64,000 nucleotides of DNA from Rubrivivax sp. A210 (GCF_904426505.1 NZ_CAJGBN010000002.1:62001-126000); one strand, 5' to 3'. Positions 49,708 through 60,935 are shown, numbered from the stretch's first letter. Notes: a model not told the origin generated them from the letters alone. Made by a program: numbers and translations.

Positions 49708-51393
49708 ATGCTGAGAATCACCGAACTACGGCTGCCGCTGCACCACGCCGAGCCGGCGTTGCGTGAGGCAGTGCTGCGGCGCCTTGCCGTGGGTGACGCG
49801 CAGCTGCGCGCCTTCAGCGTCTTCAGGCGCGCCTGGGATGCGCGGCGCAAGTCGGCCATCGAGCTGGTCTACACCGTCGATTGCGAACTCGCCGACGGCG
49901 TGGATGAAGCGGCGCTGCTGGCCCGCCATGCCGGCGACGCCCATCTGCGCCCGGCGCCCGACACCCGCTACCGCTTCGTCGGCCATGCGCCGGCCGATTT
50001 CCATGCCAGCGGCCGGCCGCGCCCTGTGGTGGTGGGCTTCGGCCCCTGCGGCCTGTTCGCAGCGCTGATCCTGGCCCAGATGGGCCTGCGTCCGCTGGTG
50101 CTGGAGCGCGGCAAGCCGGTGCGCGAACGCACGCAGGACACCTGGGGCCTGTGGCGTCGCGGCGTGCTCGACCCGGGCTCCAACGTGCAGTTCGGCGAGG
50201 GCGGCGCCGGTACTTTCAGCGACGGCAAGCTGTGGAGCCAGATCAGCGACCCGCGCCACCTCACGCGCAAGGTGCTCACCGAGTTCGTCAAGGCCGGCGC
50301 GCCGGAAGAGATCCTGTTCGTCGCCAAGCCCCACATCGGCACTTTCCGCCTCGTCGGCATGATCGAGAAGATGCGCGCCAACATCACCGCGCTGGGCGGC
50401 GAGATCCGCTTCCAGCAGCAGGCGGTCGACCTGCTGATCGAGGATCTGCCCCAGCCCGACGCCGCCGGCCGCACGCGCGCACTGCGTGGCCTGGTGCTGG
50501 CCGGTGGCGAGGAGATTCGCGCCGACCACCTGGTGCTGGCCCTGGGCCACAGCGCACGCGACACCTTCGCCATGCTGCAGCAGCGCGGCGTGGTGCTGGA
50601 GGCCAAGCCCTTCTCGGTGGGTTTTCGCATCGAGCACCCGCAGGGCGTGATCGACCGCGCCCGCTTCGGCCCCAACGCCGGCAACCCTATCCTGGGCGCC
50701 GCCGACTACAAGCTGGTTCACCACGCCGGCAACGGGCGCTCGGTCTACAGCTTCTGCATGTGCCCGGGCGGCACGGTGGTGGCCGCCACCTCCGAGCCCG
50801 GCCGCGTGGTCACCAATGGCATGAGCCAGTACTCGCGCAACGAGCGCAATGCCAATGCCGGCATCGTCGTCGGCATCTCGCCCGACGACTACCGCCTGCA
50901 ACCCGGCAGCGGGCCGGTTGACCCGCTGGACGGCGTGGCCTTCCAGCGCCAGTGGGAAAGCCGCGCCTTCGAGCTCGGGGGCGGCGGCTATCGGGCGCCG
51001 GGCCAGCTGGTCGGCGATTTCCTGCGCCGCCAGCGCTCCAGCACAGCGGGCACGGTCGAGCCCTCCTACAAGCCCGGCGTGCATTTCACAGACCTGGCCG
51101 ATCCGCGCCAGGGCAGCCTGCCGGCCTACGTGACCGACGCCATCCGCGAGGCGCTGCCCGCCTTCGAGCGCCAGATCCGCGGCTTCGCGATGGCCGACGC
51201 GGTGCTCACTGGCGTCGAGACGCGCACCTCGTCGCCGCTGCGCATCACGCGCGGACGTGACCGCCAAAGCCTCAACACCGCCGGCCTCTACCCCGCCGGC
51301 GAGGGTGCAGGCTATGCCGGCGGCATCATGTCGGCCGGCGTCGACGGCATCGAGACCGCCGAGGCGCTGGGGCAAGCCTTGCTGTCGAACTGA
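49708..51393 (+). CDS. FAD-dependent dehydrogenase (COG2509)
   Basis: 561 residues from ATG 49708. A small N-terminal domain (about 1-100) precedes a Rossmann FAD site with G110-x-G112-x2-G115 (VVVGFGPCGLFAAL). The body shows KPFSVGFRIEHPQGVID, YSFCMCPGGTVVAATSEPG and, near the C-terminus, GLYPAGEGAGYAGGIMSAGVDG, all hallmarks of COG2509. These proteins are called uncharacterised FAD-dependent dehydrogenases; no substrate is established. An open frame reaches 49456, overlapping the small basic gene, but the family N-terminus fits 49708. The cNMP-binding gene follows. Confidence 0.93.
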   Translation: MLRITELRLPLHHAEPALREAVLRRLAVGDAQLRAFSVFRRAWDARRKSAIELVYTVDCELADGVDEAALLARHAGDAHLRPAPDTRYRFVGHAPADFHASGRPRPVVVGFGPCGLFAALILAQMGLRPLVLERGKPVRERTQDTWGLWRRGVLDPGSNVQFGEGGAGTFSDGKLWSQISDPRHLTRKVLTEFVKAGAPEEILFVAKPHIGTFRLVGMIEKMRANITALGGEIRFQQQAVDLLIEDLPQPDAAGRTRALRGLVLAGGEEIRADHLVLALGHSARDTFAMLQQRGVVLEAKPFSVGFRIEHPQGVIDRARFGPNAGNPILGAADYKLVHHAGNGRSVYSFCMCPGGTVVAATSEPGRVVTNGMSQYSRNERNANAGIVVGISPDDYRLQPGSGPVDPLDGVAFQRQWESRAFELGGGGYRAPGQLVGDFLRRQRSSTAGTVEPSYKPGVHFTDLADPRQGSLPAYVTDAIREALPAFERQIRGFAMADAVLTGVETRTSSPLRITRGRDRQSLNTAGLYPAGEGAGYAGGIMSAGVDGIETAEALGQALLSN

Positions 51394-51476
51394 CAGAGGC
51401 GCCCCGAACGGGGGCCCCGCTGCGTACACTGGCGCCTCGGGCGGCCCCTGATGGGGACGCCGGAAAGCCTCCTGCA

Positions 51477-51953
51477 ATGCTGCCGACCTCGACCGACTGG
51501 CTGCAGCGCGTGCCCATCTTCGGCGCGCTGGGCGAGGACAGCCTGCGCGTGTTGCTGGAACGAGCCCGCCGGGTCGAGCTGGCCCGCGGCGGCTGCCTGT
51601 TCCGCGAGGGCACACCGGCGCAGTCGATGTTTGTGCTGGAACACGGCCAGGCCGCGGTGATCAAGCAATGGCAGGGTCGCGAACAGCTGCTGCGCCAGTT
51701 GCAGGCCGGCGACTGCGTCGGCGAGATGGCGCTGATGGACCTGCAGCCGCGCAGCGCCACCGTGCGTGCCGACAGCCATTCGGTCTTCATCGAGTTCTCC
51801 ACCGACGACCTGCTGCGCCTGTACGAGCACGATCTGGAGCAGTTCGCGCTGCTGCAGATGAACATCGGCCGCGAGGTCTGCCGCCGCCTGCGCACCACCG
51901 ACGAGGCACTGTTCGCGCTGAGCATGCAGCTGGCGGCGCGCGAGGCTATGTAG
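51477..51953 (+). CDS. Stand-alone cyclic-nucleotide-binding domain protein
   Basis: 158 residues forming a single cNMP-binding beta-roll (about 13-130): FREGTPAQSMFVLEHGQAAV, then the phosphate-binding-cassette region GDCVGEMALMDLQPRSATV with G-E-M-A-L and R-S-A-T. There is no DNA-binding HTH, membrane helix or catalytic domain after it; only a helical tail. It could be a cAMP or cGMP sensor acting through protein contacts, or a degenerate Crp relative. It lies 83 bases after the COG2509 gene and is convergent with the ABC permease six bases away. Confidence 0.88.
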   Translation: MLPTSTDWLQRVPIFGALGEDSLRVLLERARRVELARGGCLFREGTPAQSMFVLEHGQAAVIKQWQGREQLLRQLQAGDCVGEMALMDLQPRSATVRADSHSVFIEFSTDDLLRLYEHDLEQFALLQMNIGREVCRRLRTTDEALFALSMQLAAREAM

Positions 51954-51959
51954 CGGCTG

Positions 51960-52742
51960 TCAGTCTCGCCCTTGCTCGCTCTCGTGCCAGCCGCCCAGGG
52001 CCCAGCGGCTGAGCCCGGCCATCAGCGCGAACAACGCCACGCCGGCCGCGGTGATGAGGGCCAGCGCGGCAAACATGCGCGGGATGTTGAGCTGGTAGCC
52101 CGATTGCAGGATCTGGTAGGCCAGGCCGGTGCCGCTGCCGCCGGTGCCGGCAACGAACTCGGCCACCACGGCGCCAATCAGTGCCAGGCCCGAGCTGATG
52201 CGCAGGCCACCGAAGAAAAACGGCAGCGCCGACGGGATGCGCAGCCGCCACAGTGTCTGCAGCCTTGTCGCGCGCTGGAGCCTGAAATAGCTCAGCAGCG
52301 CCGGGTTGACGCTGCGCAGGCCCAGCGTGGTGTTGGCGATGATGGGGAACAGCGCCACCAGGGTGGCGCAGATCACCAGCGAGGCGGTGGCGTCGCGCAC
52401 CCAGATGATGACCAGCGGCGCGATGGCCACGATGGGCGTCACCTGCAGCAGCACGGCATAGGGGAAGAGCGCCGTCTCCAGCGCGCGGCTCTGCACGAAG
52501 GCAAAGGCTATCAGCGTGCCCAGCACGGTGGCGCAGGCCAGGGCCAGCAGCGTCACCTTCAGCGTATTGAGCAGGGCGCTCAGCAGCAGCGGTGCATCGG
52601 CCACCAGGGTCTGGCCCACCCGCAGCGGCGAGGGCACCAGAAAGACCGGCACCTCGAAGGCCACGACCAGGCCCTGCCACAGCGCCAGCAGCGCCACGGC
52701 CACCGCTGTCGGCCAGAGCAGGCGTTGCAGGGCCGGCTTCAA
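51960..52742 (-). CDS. ABC transporter permease (NMT1/sulfonate-type)
   Basis: 260 residues with about six membrane segments. The cytoplasmic loop at about 160-180 (FRLQRATRLQTLWRLRIPSALPFFFGGLR) is the EAA-type ATPase contact of the SsuC/TauC family. It overlaps the ATPase stop as ATGA and is the last gene of the three-gene transporter. It should import a small molecule such as a nitrate, sulfonate or pyrimidine precursor, but the substrate cannot be told. Confidence 0.93.
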   Translation of the reverse strand: MKPALQRLLWPTAVAVALLALWQGLVVAFEVPVFLVPSPLRVGQTLVADAPLLLSALLNTLKVTLLALACATVLGTLIAFAFVQSRALETALFPYAVLLQVTPIVAIAPLVIIWVRDATASLVICATLVALFPIIANTTLGLRSVNPALLSYFRLQRATRLQTLWRLRIPSALPFFFGGLRISSGLALIGAVVAEFVAGTGGSGTGLAYQILQSGYQLNIPRMFAALALITAAGVALFALMAGLSRWALGGWHESEQGRD

Positions 52743-53575
52743 GCGGGCGCTCCGCCGCCGTCGTCGTCTTCGCCGGCACTGGCGCGCAGCAGCGCGTCCT
52801 GCAGCACGCGCGCATGCTCGGCAAAACGCGTCGAGACGCGAAAATCCGGTCCGCGCGGATAAGGCTCGTCAATCACATGCTGCTCGACCACGCGGCCCGG
52901 CCGCGCCGCCATCACGACGACGCGGGTCGACAGCGCCACGGCCTCGAAGATCGAGTGCGTGACAAAGACCACCGTGAGCCGGCGCGCCCGCCACAGCTCG
53001 GCGAGATCGCCATCCAGTCGCTGGCGCGTGATCTCGTCGAGGGCGCCGAAGGGCTCGTCCATCAGCAGCAGCGTGGGCTCGGTGACGAGTCCGCGGGCAA
53101 TGGACACGCGCATCTGCATGCCGCCCGACAGTTCGCGCGGCCGGTGGCCGGCAAAGCGCGCCAGGCCCACGCCCTGCAGGGCGGCACGCACGCGCGCATC
53201 GGCCTCTGGACGTGCCACGCCGGCCAGGTCCAGCGGCAGGCGCACATTGGCGTCGACGCGGGCCCAGGGCATCAGCGTCGCATCCTGGAAGACGAAGCTC
53301 AGCCGGTGGCCGCTGGCCTCGATCTCGGCCACCCGGCGGCCCCACAGGCGCACGGCGCCGCCACTGGGCGCCTGCAGTCCGGCCATCAGGTGCAGCAGCG
53401 TGCTCTTGCCGCAGCCCGAAGGGCCGAGCAAGGTGAGGAACTCGCCCTCGCGCACCGCCAGATCCATCGGCAGCAGGGCCTGGGTGCCATTGGGGTAGGT
53501 CTTGTGCGCCGCGACCAGTTCGACCGCGATGGCGTCCGGCGCCGGCCTGGACTCTGCCGCGGCGAACGCACTCAC
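52739..53575 (-). CDS. ABC transporter ATP-binding protein (NMT1/sulfonate-type)
   Basis: 278 residues from GTG 53575, which overlaps the substrate-binding gene's stop as GTGA. Walker A is [11 protein letters not shown], the signature LSGGMQMRVSIARG (an S-G-G-M-Q form usual for this subfamily), Walker B LLLMDEPFGALD, and the H-loop FVTHSIFEA. It powers the adjacent permease. The SsuB/TauB class is clear; the substrate is unknown. The tail (GEDDDGGGAPA) is acidic and unusual but not functional evidence. Confidence 0.94.
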   Translation of the reverse strand: MSAFAAAESRPAPDAIAVELVAAHKTYPNGTQALLPMDLAVREGEFLTLLGPSGCGKSTLLHLMAGLQAPSGGAVRLWGRRVAEIEASGHRLSFVFQDATLMPWARVDANVRLPLDLAGVARPEADARVRAALQGVGLARFAGHRPRELSGGMQMRVSIARGLVTEPTLLLMDEPFGALDEITRQRLDGDLAELWRARRLTVVFVTHSIFEAVALSTRVVVMAARPGRVVEQHVIDEPYPRGPDFRVSTRFAEHARVLQDALLRASAGEDDDGGGAPA

Positions 53576-54558
53576 GGCAGGATCTTCAGGTCCTTCACGA
53601 ACTCGGTCGTGTAGGTCTTGCGCAGCTCGACCTTGGCCGGGTCGATCAGCTTGGTCGCCACCAGCATCTCGTAGGTCTTCTTCATGCGCTCGTCGGTGAT
53701 GGTGCCCACGCCCAGTTTGGCCGCGTCGCCGCCCAGCACCATGCCGTTGTCCAGCACCATCTTGCGGCCGTGGGCCAGCAGTTCGTCGGGCATATTGGGG
53801 TTGTCCTTGCGGATCAGCGCATCGGCGGCACGGCTGTCGCCCTGCAGATAGTCTTTCCAGCCCTGCATGCTGGCGCGCACGAAGGCGGCCACGGCCTTGG
53901 GCTTCCTGGCCAGCGTGTCCTCCATGCACACCACGGTCATCGAGTAGCTGGGCCAGCCGTGGTCGGCCAGCAACAGCACGCTGGGCTTGATCCTGGCCTC
54001 CTTCTCGATGGCCCACGGCTCGCTGGTGGCAAAGCCCTGCTGAACGATGTTCTTGTCGGCCAGGAAGGGCTGGATGTTGAAGGTGTAGGGCCGCAGCTGG
54101 CTGTCCGACAGGCCGTAGGTGGCACGCAGCCAGGGCCAGTAGTTGGTGTGGGCATCGGCCGAGATCAGCAGCGTGCGGCCCTTCAGGTCAGCCATCGAGC
54201 GCAGCACGCCGGGGTGGCCGATCAGCACGATGGGCTCCTTCTGGAAGGCCGCGGCCACGGTGACCGCGCGCACGCCCTGCTCGCGCGCCTTCATGGTCTG
54301 CACGTCATAGCCCATGAAGCAGTCCACCTGGCCGGCGGCCAGCAGTTGCAGGCCGTTGACCTGCGGCCCGCCCATCCTGATCGTGACATCCAGCCCTGCC
54401 TTCTTGTACAGGCCCGTGGCCAGGGCCTGGTAGAAGCCGCCATGCTCGGCCTCGGCGTACCAGTTGGTGAGGAAGCTGAACTTCTCCTGCGCCTGCACGG
54501 CACTGGCCACGACAAGCAGAACGGCCGCGAGCAGGCGGCGCAGGGGGATGGCGGGCAT
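53572..54558 (-). CDS. ABC transporter substrate-binding protein (NMT1/THI5-like)
   Basis: 328 residues from ATG 54558. The signal peptide ends near SAVQAQ; the mature protein begins EKFSFLTNWYAEAEHGGFYQ, typical of NMT1/THI5-like periplasmic binding proteins, with FMGYDVQTMKAREQG and a second lobe starting near residue 100. It should deliver its ligand to the permease and ATPase that follow with 4-base overlaps. It lacks the Cys-rich motif seen in some eukaryotic THI5 proteins. Ligand unknown. It is divergent from the REC-kinase gene (85 bases between starts). Confidence 0.92.
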   Translation of the reverse strand: MPAIPLRRLLAAVLLVVASAVQAQEKFSFLTNWYAEAEHGGFYQALATGLYKKAGLDVTIRMGGPQVNGLQLLAAGQVDCFMGYDVQTMKAREQGVRAVTVAAAFQKEPIVLIGHPGVLRSMADLKGRTLLISADAHTNYWPWLRATYGLSDSQLRPYTFNIQPFLADKNIVQQGFATSEPWAIEKEARIKPSVLLLADHGWPSYSMTVVCMEDTLARKPKAVAAFVRASMQGWKDYLQGDSRAADALIRKDNPNMPDELLAHGRKMVLDNGMVLGGDAAKLGVGTITDERMKKTYEMLVATKLIDPAKVELRKTYTTEFVKDLKILP

Positions 54559-54643
54559 GGCAACTCCGGAGGGCGTGACGGAAAGGCGCCGCAGCATATC
54601 GCAGCCCTCTCGGGGCCGACACGGCTGGGGCTACAGTCCTGCC

Positions 54644-56098
<1,455 letters not shown>

Positions 56099-56108
56099 GC
56101 CGCCCGCT

Positions 56109-57530
56109 TCAGTCGAAGACGGCCACCGTGCCCATCATGCCGCCCGCGGCGTGGTCGAGCACATGGCAGTGGAACATCCACTCGCCTGGGTTCTCGGCCA
56201 CGAAGGCAATGTCGACCGAACCCTGGGGCCCGAGCAACACGGTGTCACGCCATTCGCGCAGCGGATTGGGCTTGCCGTCCAAAGCCAGCACGCGGAAGAA
56301 GTGCCCGTGCAGGTGCATGGGGTGCTCGAACAAGGTGTTGTTGATCATGCGCAGCTGCACATGCTCGCCCTTGCGCATGTAGAACAGCGGCTCGTGCATC
56401 ATCGCGTGCTCGTGCTGGGCGCTGTAGTTCATGGTCCAGGTCAGGCCGTGCTGGGCGCGAATGTCCTCGACCTTGAGCGCCTTGCCGTCGACCTGGCCGA
56501 TGGCCGGCATGCCGCCCTCGCCGCCCTCGAACATCAGGAAGTGCTGGGTCGCGCTTTCGAGCCTGACCTCGGTGTGGCGATTGGGTTCCAGCGCCTGCGG
56601 CTGGCCCAGGGCCCTGGCGCGCACCGGCTTGCCGGCGTAGACGATGCGGGCAATCTCGCTGCCCTGGCCGCGGCGGTCGGTGATGGCCCAGCCACCCTTG
56701 CGCGAGCCGGCGTTGCCGTCGAGGACGAGGTCGGTGCGCTGGCCCGGCGCCAGGAAGAGCAGGCCGCCGTCGCCAATAGGGTGGGGCGGCACGGCCTGGC
56801 CGTCGTGGGCGATGATCCAGGGCGCATGGCCGCCGAACTCGAGCCGGAAGATGCGCGCCGAGGCGCCGTTGATCAGGCGCAGCCGCACGCGCTCGTTGGG
56901 ACGCAGCGGCAGCGTGCGGCCGGCGCCGGCGGCCGTGCCATTGATGGTGATCACATTGCCGTGGCGTCCGCGAGCGCCGAAGTCGGCCACGCGCCCGTAG
57001 TCCTCGACCTGGGCATTGCGCTCGTCGAGCTTGTAGTCGGCCAGCAGCCAGACGATGTCGCGGTCCACCGGCAGCGGGCGCTGCTCGTCGACGATGAGGG
57101 CGCCGTAGAGGCCGCGCGGCACCTGCTCGAAGCTGGACTGGTGCGGGTGGTACCAGTAGGTGCCGGCGTCCTCGATGGTGTAGCGGTAGTCGAAGGCGGC
57201 ACCCGGCTCGATGGGCGCCTGCGTGACCTGGGGCACGCCGTCCATCGCATTGGGCACGCGCATGCCGTGCCAATGCACCGTGGTCGGCTGCTTCAGGCGG
57301 TTGACGACGTGCAGGTCGAGCTTGTCGCCCTGGGCATAGCGCAGCACCGGGCCCGGCACCGAGCCGTTGAAGCCCCACACCTCGGTGGCTGCCCCGCCCG
57401 GCCGCACGCGCTGCTTGAAGACGTCCATCGTCAGCTCGCGCGGATTGGCGGCAGCAGCAGCGGCGAAGGCCGTGCCCGGCAGGGCGATGGCGCCAGCGGC
57501 CTGGATGAAATGACGGCGGTTCAACTGCAT
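56109..57530 (-). CDS. Multicopper oxidase family protein
   Basis: 473 residues. The N-terminus has a Tat-like signal (NRRHFIQAAGAIALPGTAFA). Three cupredoxin domains follow, with all copper motifs: H-W-H-G (about 87), H-P-H (about 128), H-P-M-H-L-H-G-H (about 405) and H-C-H-V-L-D-H-x3-G-M-M (about 452) supplying the type 1, 2 and 3 sites. CueO-like enzymes oxidise Cu(I) or phenols in the periplasm. A Met/His-rich stretch NYSAQHEHAMMHEPLFYM lies near the type 1 site, which favours metal oxidase activity. It is not linked to copper-resistance genes here. Confidence 0.95.
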   Translation of the reverse strand: MQLNRRHFIQAAGAIALPGTAFAAAAAANPRELTMDVFKQRVRPGGAATEVWGFNGSVPGPVLRYAQGDKLDLHVVNRLKQPTTVHWHGMRVPNAMDGVPQVTQAPIEPGAAFDYRYTIEDAGTYWYHPHQSSFEQVPRGLYGALIVDEQRPLPVDRDIVWLLADYKLDERNAQVEDYGRVADFGARGRHGNVITINGTAAGAGRTLPLRPNERVRLRLINGASARIFRLEFGGHAPWIIAHDGQAVPPHPIGDGGLLFLAPGQRTDLVLDGNAGSRKGGWAITDRRGQGSEIARIVYAGKPVRARALGQPQALEPNRHTEVRLESATQHFLMFEGGEGGMPAIGQVDGKALKVEDIRAQHGLTWTMNYSAQHEHAMMHEPLFYMRKGEHVQLRMINNTLFEHPMHLHGHFFRVLALDGKPNPLREWRDTVLLGPQGSVDIAFVAENPGEWMFHCHVLDHAAGGMMGTVAVFD

Positions 57531-57672
57531 GGCGGTCTCCGGTCTTGTCGTCTTGATCGCACAGGCCTCCGCGGGTTCAACCCTGCTGGCGTCATGGCGC
57601 GAAGGCGGCTGACTTTACTCCGAGTCGCTGCACCCTCCGGGCCAGGAATGCCCGCTCTTAGAATGCCTGGGG

Positions 57673-58293
57673 ATGGAAACCCCGGGCAATCTCTTCTGCG
57701 TCGCAGCCCCCAGTGGCACCGGCAAATCCAGCCTGGTCAAGGCCTTGCTGGAACTCGACAGCCACCTTGCCGTTTCGGTCTCGCACACCACACGTTCACC
57801 GCGTGGCCAGGAACTGGATGGCCGCGAGTACCACTTCGTCGCCGAGCCCGAGTTTCGTGCCATGGCGGCGCGCGGCGACTTCTTCGAGTGGGCCGAAGTC
57901 CACGGCAATCTCTACGGCACCAGCCGCAAGGCCATCGAGCAGCGCCTGGCCGGTGGCGACGACGTGGTGCTCGAGATTGACTGGCAGGGCGCGCTGCAGA
58001 TCAAGCAGCTGTTTGCCCATGCAGTGCTGATCTTCATCCTGCCGCCCAGCTTTGGCGAGTTGTCGCAGCGCCTGAACCGCCGCGGCGAGGACCGGCCCGA
58101 GGTCATCACCCAGCGCCTGGACAATGCGCGCGGCGAGGTCGCACAGGCCCGACATTTCGACTTCGTTATAATCAACAGCTTGTTCGAGACGGCGCTTTTC
58201 GACCTCAAGACGGTCGTCCACTCGCAGCGCCTCAAGTACGCCGCCCAGATGCGCAACCGCTCGCAGGTATTTGCGGCGCTGGGCCTGGTCTGA
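57673..58293 (+). CDS. gmk: Guanylate kinase
   Basis: 206 residues. The P-loop is A-P-S-G-T-G-K-S-S (12-20), followed by the GMP-binding region [20 protein letters not shown] and [13 protein letters not shown]. It phosphorylates GMP to GDP with ATP. It is divergent from the multicopper oxidase and is followed by rpoZ (38 bases) and spoT, the usual proteobacterial gene order, linking guanylate supply with (p)ppGpp metabolism. Confidence 0.97.
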   Translation: METPGNLFCVAAPSGTGKSSLVKALLELDSHLAVSVSHTTRSPRGQELDGREYHFVAEPEFRAMAARGDFFEWAEVHGNLYGTSRKAIEQRLAGGDDVVLEIDWQGALQIKQLFAHAVLIFILPPSFGELSQRLNRRGEDRPEVITQRLDNARGEVAQARHFDFVIINSLFETALFDLKTVVHSQRLKYAAQMRNRSQVFAALGLV

Positions 58294-58331
58294 ATCTCCG
58301 CTGCACCAGCGGCATCTCCCTGAAGGCACCC

Positions 58332-58535
58332 ATGGCCCGCATCACCGTCGAAGACTGCCTCGTCAAGATCCCCAACCGCTTCCAGCTCGTACTGGCGGCC
58401 ACCTACCGCGCTCGCATGCTCAGCCAGGGCCACGCGCCCAAGATCGAGACCAAGAACAAGCCGGGCGTGACTGCACTGCGCGAGATCGCCGCCGGCGAAG
58501 TGGGCATCGAAATGTTGCGCAAGGTGCCGGTCTGA
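58332..58535 (+). CDS. rpoZ: RNA polymerase omega subunit
   Basis: 67 residues, full length for betaproteobacterial omega. It begins [20 protein letters not shown], then [17 protein letters not shown] and [12 protein letters not shown]. It helps assemble and stabilise RNA polymerase and forms part of the ppGpp-binding site with beta-prime. It lies between gmk and spoT. Confidence 0.97.
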   Translation: MARITVEDCLVKIPNRFQLVLAATYRARMLSQGHAPKIETKNKPGVTALREIAAGEVGIEMLRKVPV

Positions 58536-58560
58536 CCCCAGGGCCAGCCCCGCACACGGC

Positions 58561-58586
58561 AACGGCGCTCCTCGGAGCGCCGTTTT
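58561..58586 (+). terminator. Hairpin with short T-run between rpoZ and spoT
   Basis: A perfect 10-bp stem (AACGGCGCTC / GAGCGCCGTT) with a CTCG tetraloop and only four T's, the first two of which belong to the stem. It could end some gmk-rpoZ transcripts while allowing read-through into spoT. Confidence 0.6.
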
Positions 58587-58637
58587 GCTTGGGCAGTGCG
58601 CGATGGTGTCGCTGCAATCCGCGCTAAATTCCAGCGC

Positions 58638-60935
58638 ATGAGCCTGCGCTCCTTTGCCGCCGACCTCCTGCCCGCCGCCCTGCAGGGGCTGCAGCGTGTC
58701 AGCCTGGCGCCCAGCCTCACGGGGCTGGCGGGCGAGGTCAGCTCCTTTGCCGGCCTGACCGAAAAGATCGGTTACCTGGCCAAGGCCGATCTGAAGCTGG
58801 TGCGCGAGGCCTACAAGTTCGCCGACGAGGCCCACCTGGGCCAGTTCCGCGCCAGCGGCCAGCCCTACATCACCCACCCGGTGGCGGTGGCCGGCCTGTG
58901 CGCCGACTGGAAGCTCGACGCCCAGGCCATCATGGCGGCGCTGCTGCACGACACGATCGAGGACCAGGGCGTCACCAAGACGCAGCTGATCGAGAAGTTC
59001 GGCGCCCCGACGGCCGACCTGGTGGACGGCCTCACCAAGCTCGACAAGCTGCAGTTCAACACGCGCGAGGAAAGCCAGGCCGAGAGCTTCCGCAAGATGC
59101 TGCTGGCGATGGCGCGCGACGTGCGCGTCATCCTCATCAAGCTGGCCGACCGCCTGCACAACATGCGCACGATGCAGGCCATGGCGCCCGAAAAGCGCCA
59201 GCGCATCGCACGCGAGACGCTGGACATCTACGCCCCCATCGCCCATCGCCTGGGCCTGAACCAGATGTACCGCGAGCTGCAGGAGCTGTGCTTCGAGCTG
59301 CTCTACCCCTGGCGCCACGCGGCGCTGGCCAAGGCGGTGAAGCGCGCCCGCGGCCACCGGCGCGACATCGTCGAGCGCGTGCAGAAAGAGGTCGAAAAGG
59401 CCTTCGCGCAGCAGAAGATCAAGGTCCAGGTGAGCGGGCGCGAGAAGACCATCTACTCGATCTACCGCAAGATGCGCGAGAAGCACGCCGGCTTCGCCCA
59501 GGTGAGCGACATCTTCGGCTTTCGCATCGTCGTGCCCGGCCTCAACGAGTGCTACATCGCACTGGGCATCCTGCACCAGCTCTTCAAGCCGGTGCCGGGG
59601 CGCTTCAAGGATTACATCGCCATCCCCAAGGCCAATGGCTACCAGAGCCTGCACACCACGCTGGTGAGTCCGCTGGGCACGGCTGTCGAGTTCCAGATGC
59701 GCACCGAGCAGATGCACGCGGTGGCCGAGGCCGGCATTGCGGCGCACTGGCTCTACAAGACCGGCGAAAAGGCCGGCGGCACCAAGCTCGGCGGCGACGC
59801 CCAGCGCCTGTCGACGATGTGGCTGCAAAGCCTGCTCGACATCCAGGACGAGACGCGCGACGCGGCCGAATTCCTCGAGCACGTCAAGATCGACCTCTAC
59901 CCCGACGCCGTCTACGTCTTCACGCCGCGCAGCCGCATCATGGCGCTGCCGCGCGGCGCCACGCCGGTGGACTTCGCCTACGCCATCCACTCCGACGTCG
60001 GCCAGCACATGGTGGCGGCCAAGATCAACGGCGAGGCGGCAGCGCTGCGCACCGAGCTCAAGAGCGGCGACGTGGTCGAGATCATCACCGCCCCCGGCGC
60101 CCGCCCCAACCCGGCCTGGCTGAGCATGGTTCGCACAGGCCGTGCGCGCTCCAAGATCCGCCACTACCTCAAGAACATGGAGGCCGAGGAGTCGCGCGCC
60201 CTGGGCGAGAAGATGCTGGCCCAGGCGTTGCGCGCCGAGGGCTTGCAGCTGCCGTCCACCGACCCCGCCGACGCCCAGGCGGTGGCGTTGTGGCAGCAGC
60301 TCACGCGCTGGAGCGGCAACCGTGGCCGCGGCGAGCTGCTGGTCGACATCGGCCTCGGACGCAAGATCGCCATCATCGTGGCCAAGCGCCTGGCCCAGTT
60401 GCTCACCGAGCGCGGCATCAAGCCCGACGCCGTGACCCTGAGCCTGGGCCGATACACCCAGGACGACGCCACCACCAACCAGGGCGTGGTCTTCGTCGAC
60501 GGCAGCGAGGGCAATTCGGTGCAGCTCGCGCCCTGCTGCCGGCCCATCCCCGGCGACCCCATCGTCGGCTACCTGGGCCGCGGCGAGGGCCTGCTGGTCC
60601 ACACCGCCGACTGCGCCACCGGCCGCCGCCTGTTCGAGCGCGACAGCGAACGCTGGATCGCCATCGCCTGGGCCGAAGAACTGACGCGGTCCTTCGAGAC
60701 CGGCCTGGCCGTGCTGGTGAAGAACGGCAAGGGCGTGCTGGCCCAGGTGGCCTCGGCCGTGAGCGCCGCCGAAGCCGACATCGTCCACCTCGACATGGAC
60801 CAGGCGCCGGCGGGCGAGAACATCGAGCTGCGCGTGCTGGTGGCGGTACGCGACCGCCACCACCTGGCCGAGGTGCTGCGCACGCTGCGACGCGCGGCCG
60901 TGGTGCAGAAGGTCTCGCGCCGCCGCCTCAGCTAG
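58638..60935 (+). CDS. spoT: Bifunctional (p)ppGpp synthase/hydrolase SpoT
   Basis: 765 residues from ATG 58638. The HD hydrolase domain has His80, His104-Asp105 and Glu108-Asp109 (ALLHDTIED), so the hydrolase is intact. The synthetase domain has SGREKTIYSIYRKM, VSDIFGFRIVV and the PNGYQSLHTT-like motif (KANGYQSLHTTLV). TGS (DLYPDAVYVFTPR) and a C-terminal ACT domain (FETGLAVLVKNGKGVLAQVASAV) follow. It balances the stringent-response alarmone. The stop overlaps the greB 3' end by eight bases. Confidence 0.97.
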   Translation: MSLRSFAADLLPAALQGLQRVSLAPSLTGLAGEVSSFAGLTEKIGYLAKADLKLVREAYKFADEAHLGQFRASGQPYITHPVAVAGLCADWKLDAQAIMAALLHDTIEDQGVTKTQLIEKFGAPTADLVDGLTKLDKLQFNTREESQAESFRKMLLAMARDVRVILIKLADRLHNMRTMQAMAPEKRQRIARETLDIYAPIAHRLGLNQMYRELQELCFELLYPWRHAALAKAVKRARGHRRDIVERVQKEVEKAFAQQKIKVQVSGREKTIYSIYRKMREKHAGFAQVSDIFGFRIVVPGLNECYIALGILHQLFKPVPGRFKDYIAIPKANGYQSLHTTLVSPLGTAVEFQMRTEQMHAVAEAGIAAHWLYKTGEKAGGTKLGGDAQRLSTMWLQSLLDIQDETRDAAEFLEHVKIDLYPDAVYVFTPRSRIMALPRGATPVDFAYAIHSDVGQHMVAAKINGEAAALRTELKSGDVVEIITAPGARPNPAWLSMVRTGRARSKIRHYLKNMEAEESRALGEKMLAQALRAEGLQLPSTDPADAQAVALWQQLTRWSGNRGRGELLVDIGLGRKIAIIVAKRLAQLLTERGIKPDAVTLSLGRYTQDDATTNQGVVFVDGSEGNSVQLAPCCRPIPGDPIVGYLGRGEGLLVHTADCATGRRLFERDSERWIAIAWAEELTRSFETGLAVLVKNGKGVLAQVASAVSAAEADIVHLDMDQAPAGENIELRVLVAVRDRHHLAEVLRTLRRAAVVQKVSRRRLS

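Noticed and set aside
51445..51457. CCCCTGATGGGG upstream of the cNMP-binding gene as a third copy of the palindrome
   Set aside because: It is shorter, lacks the CTAG core and has a different spacer; it is not the same motif.
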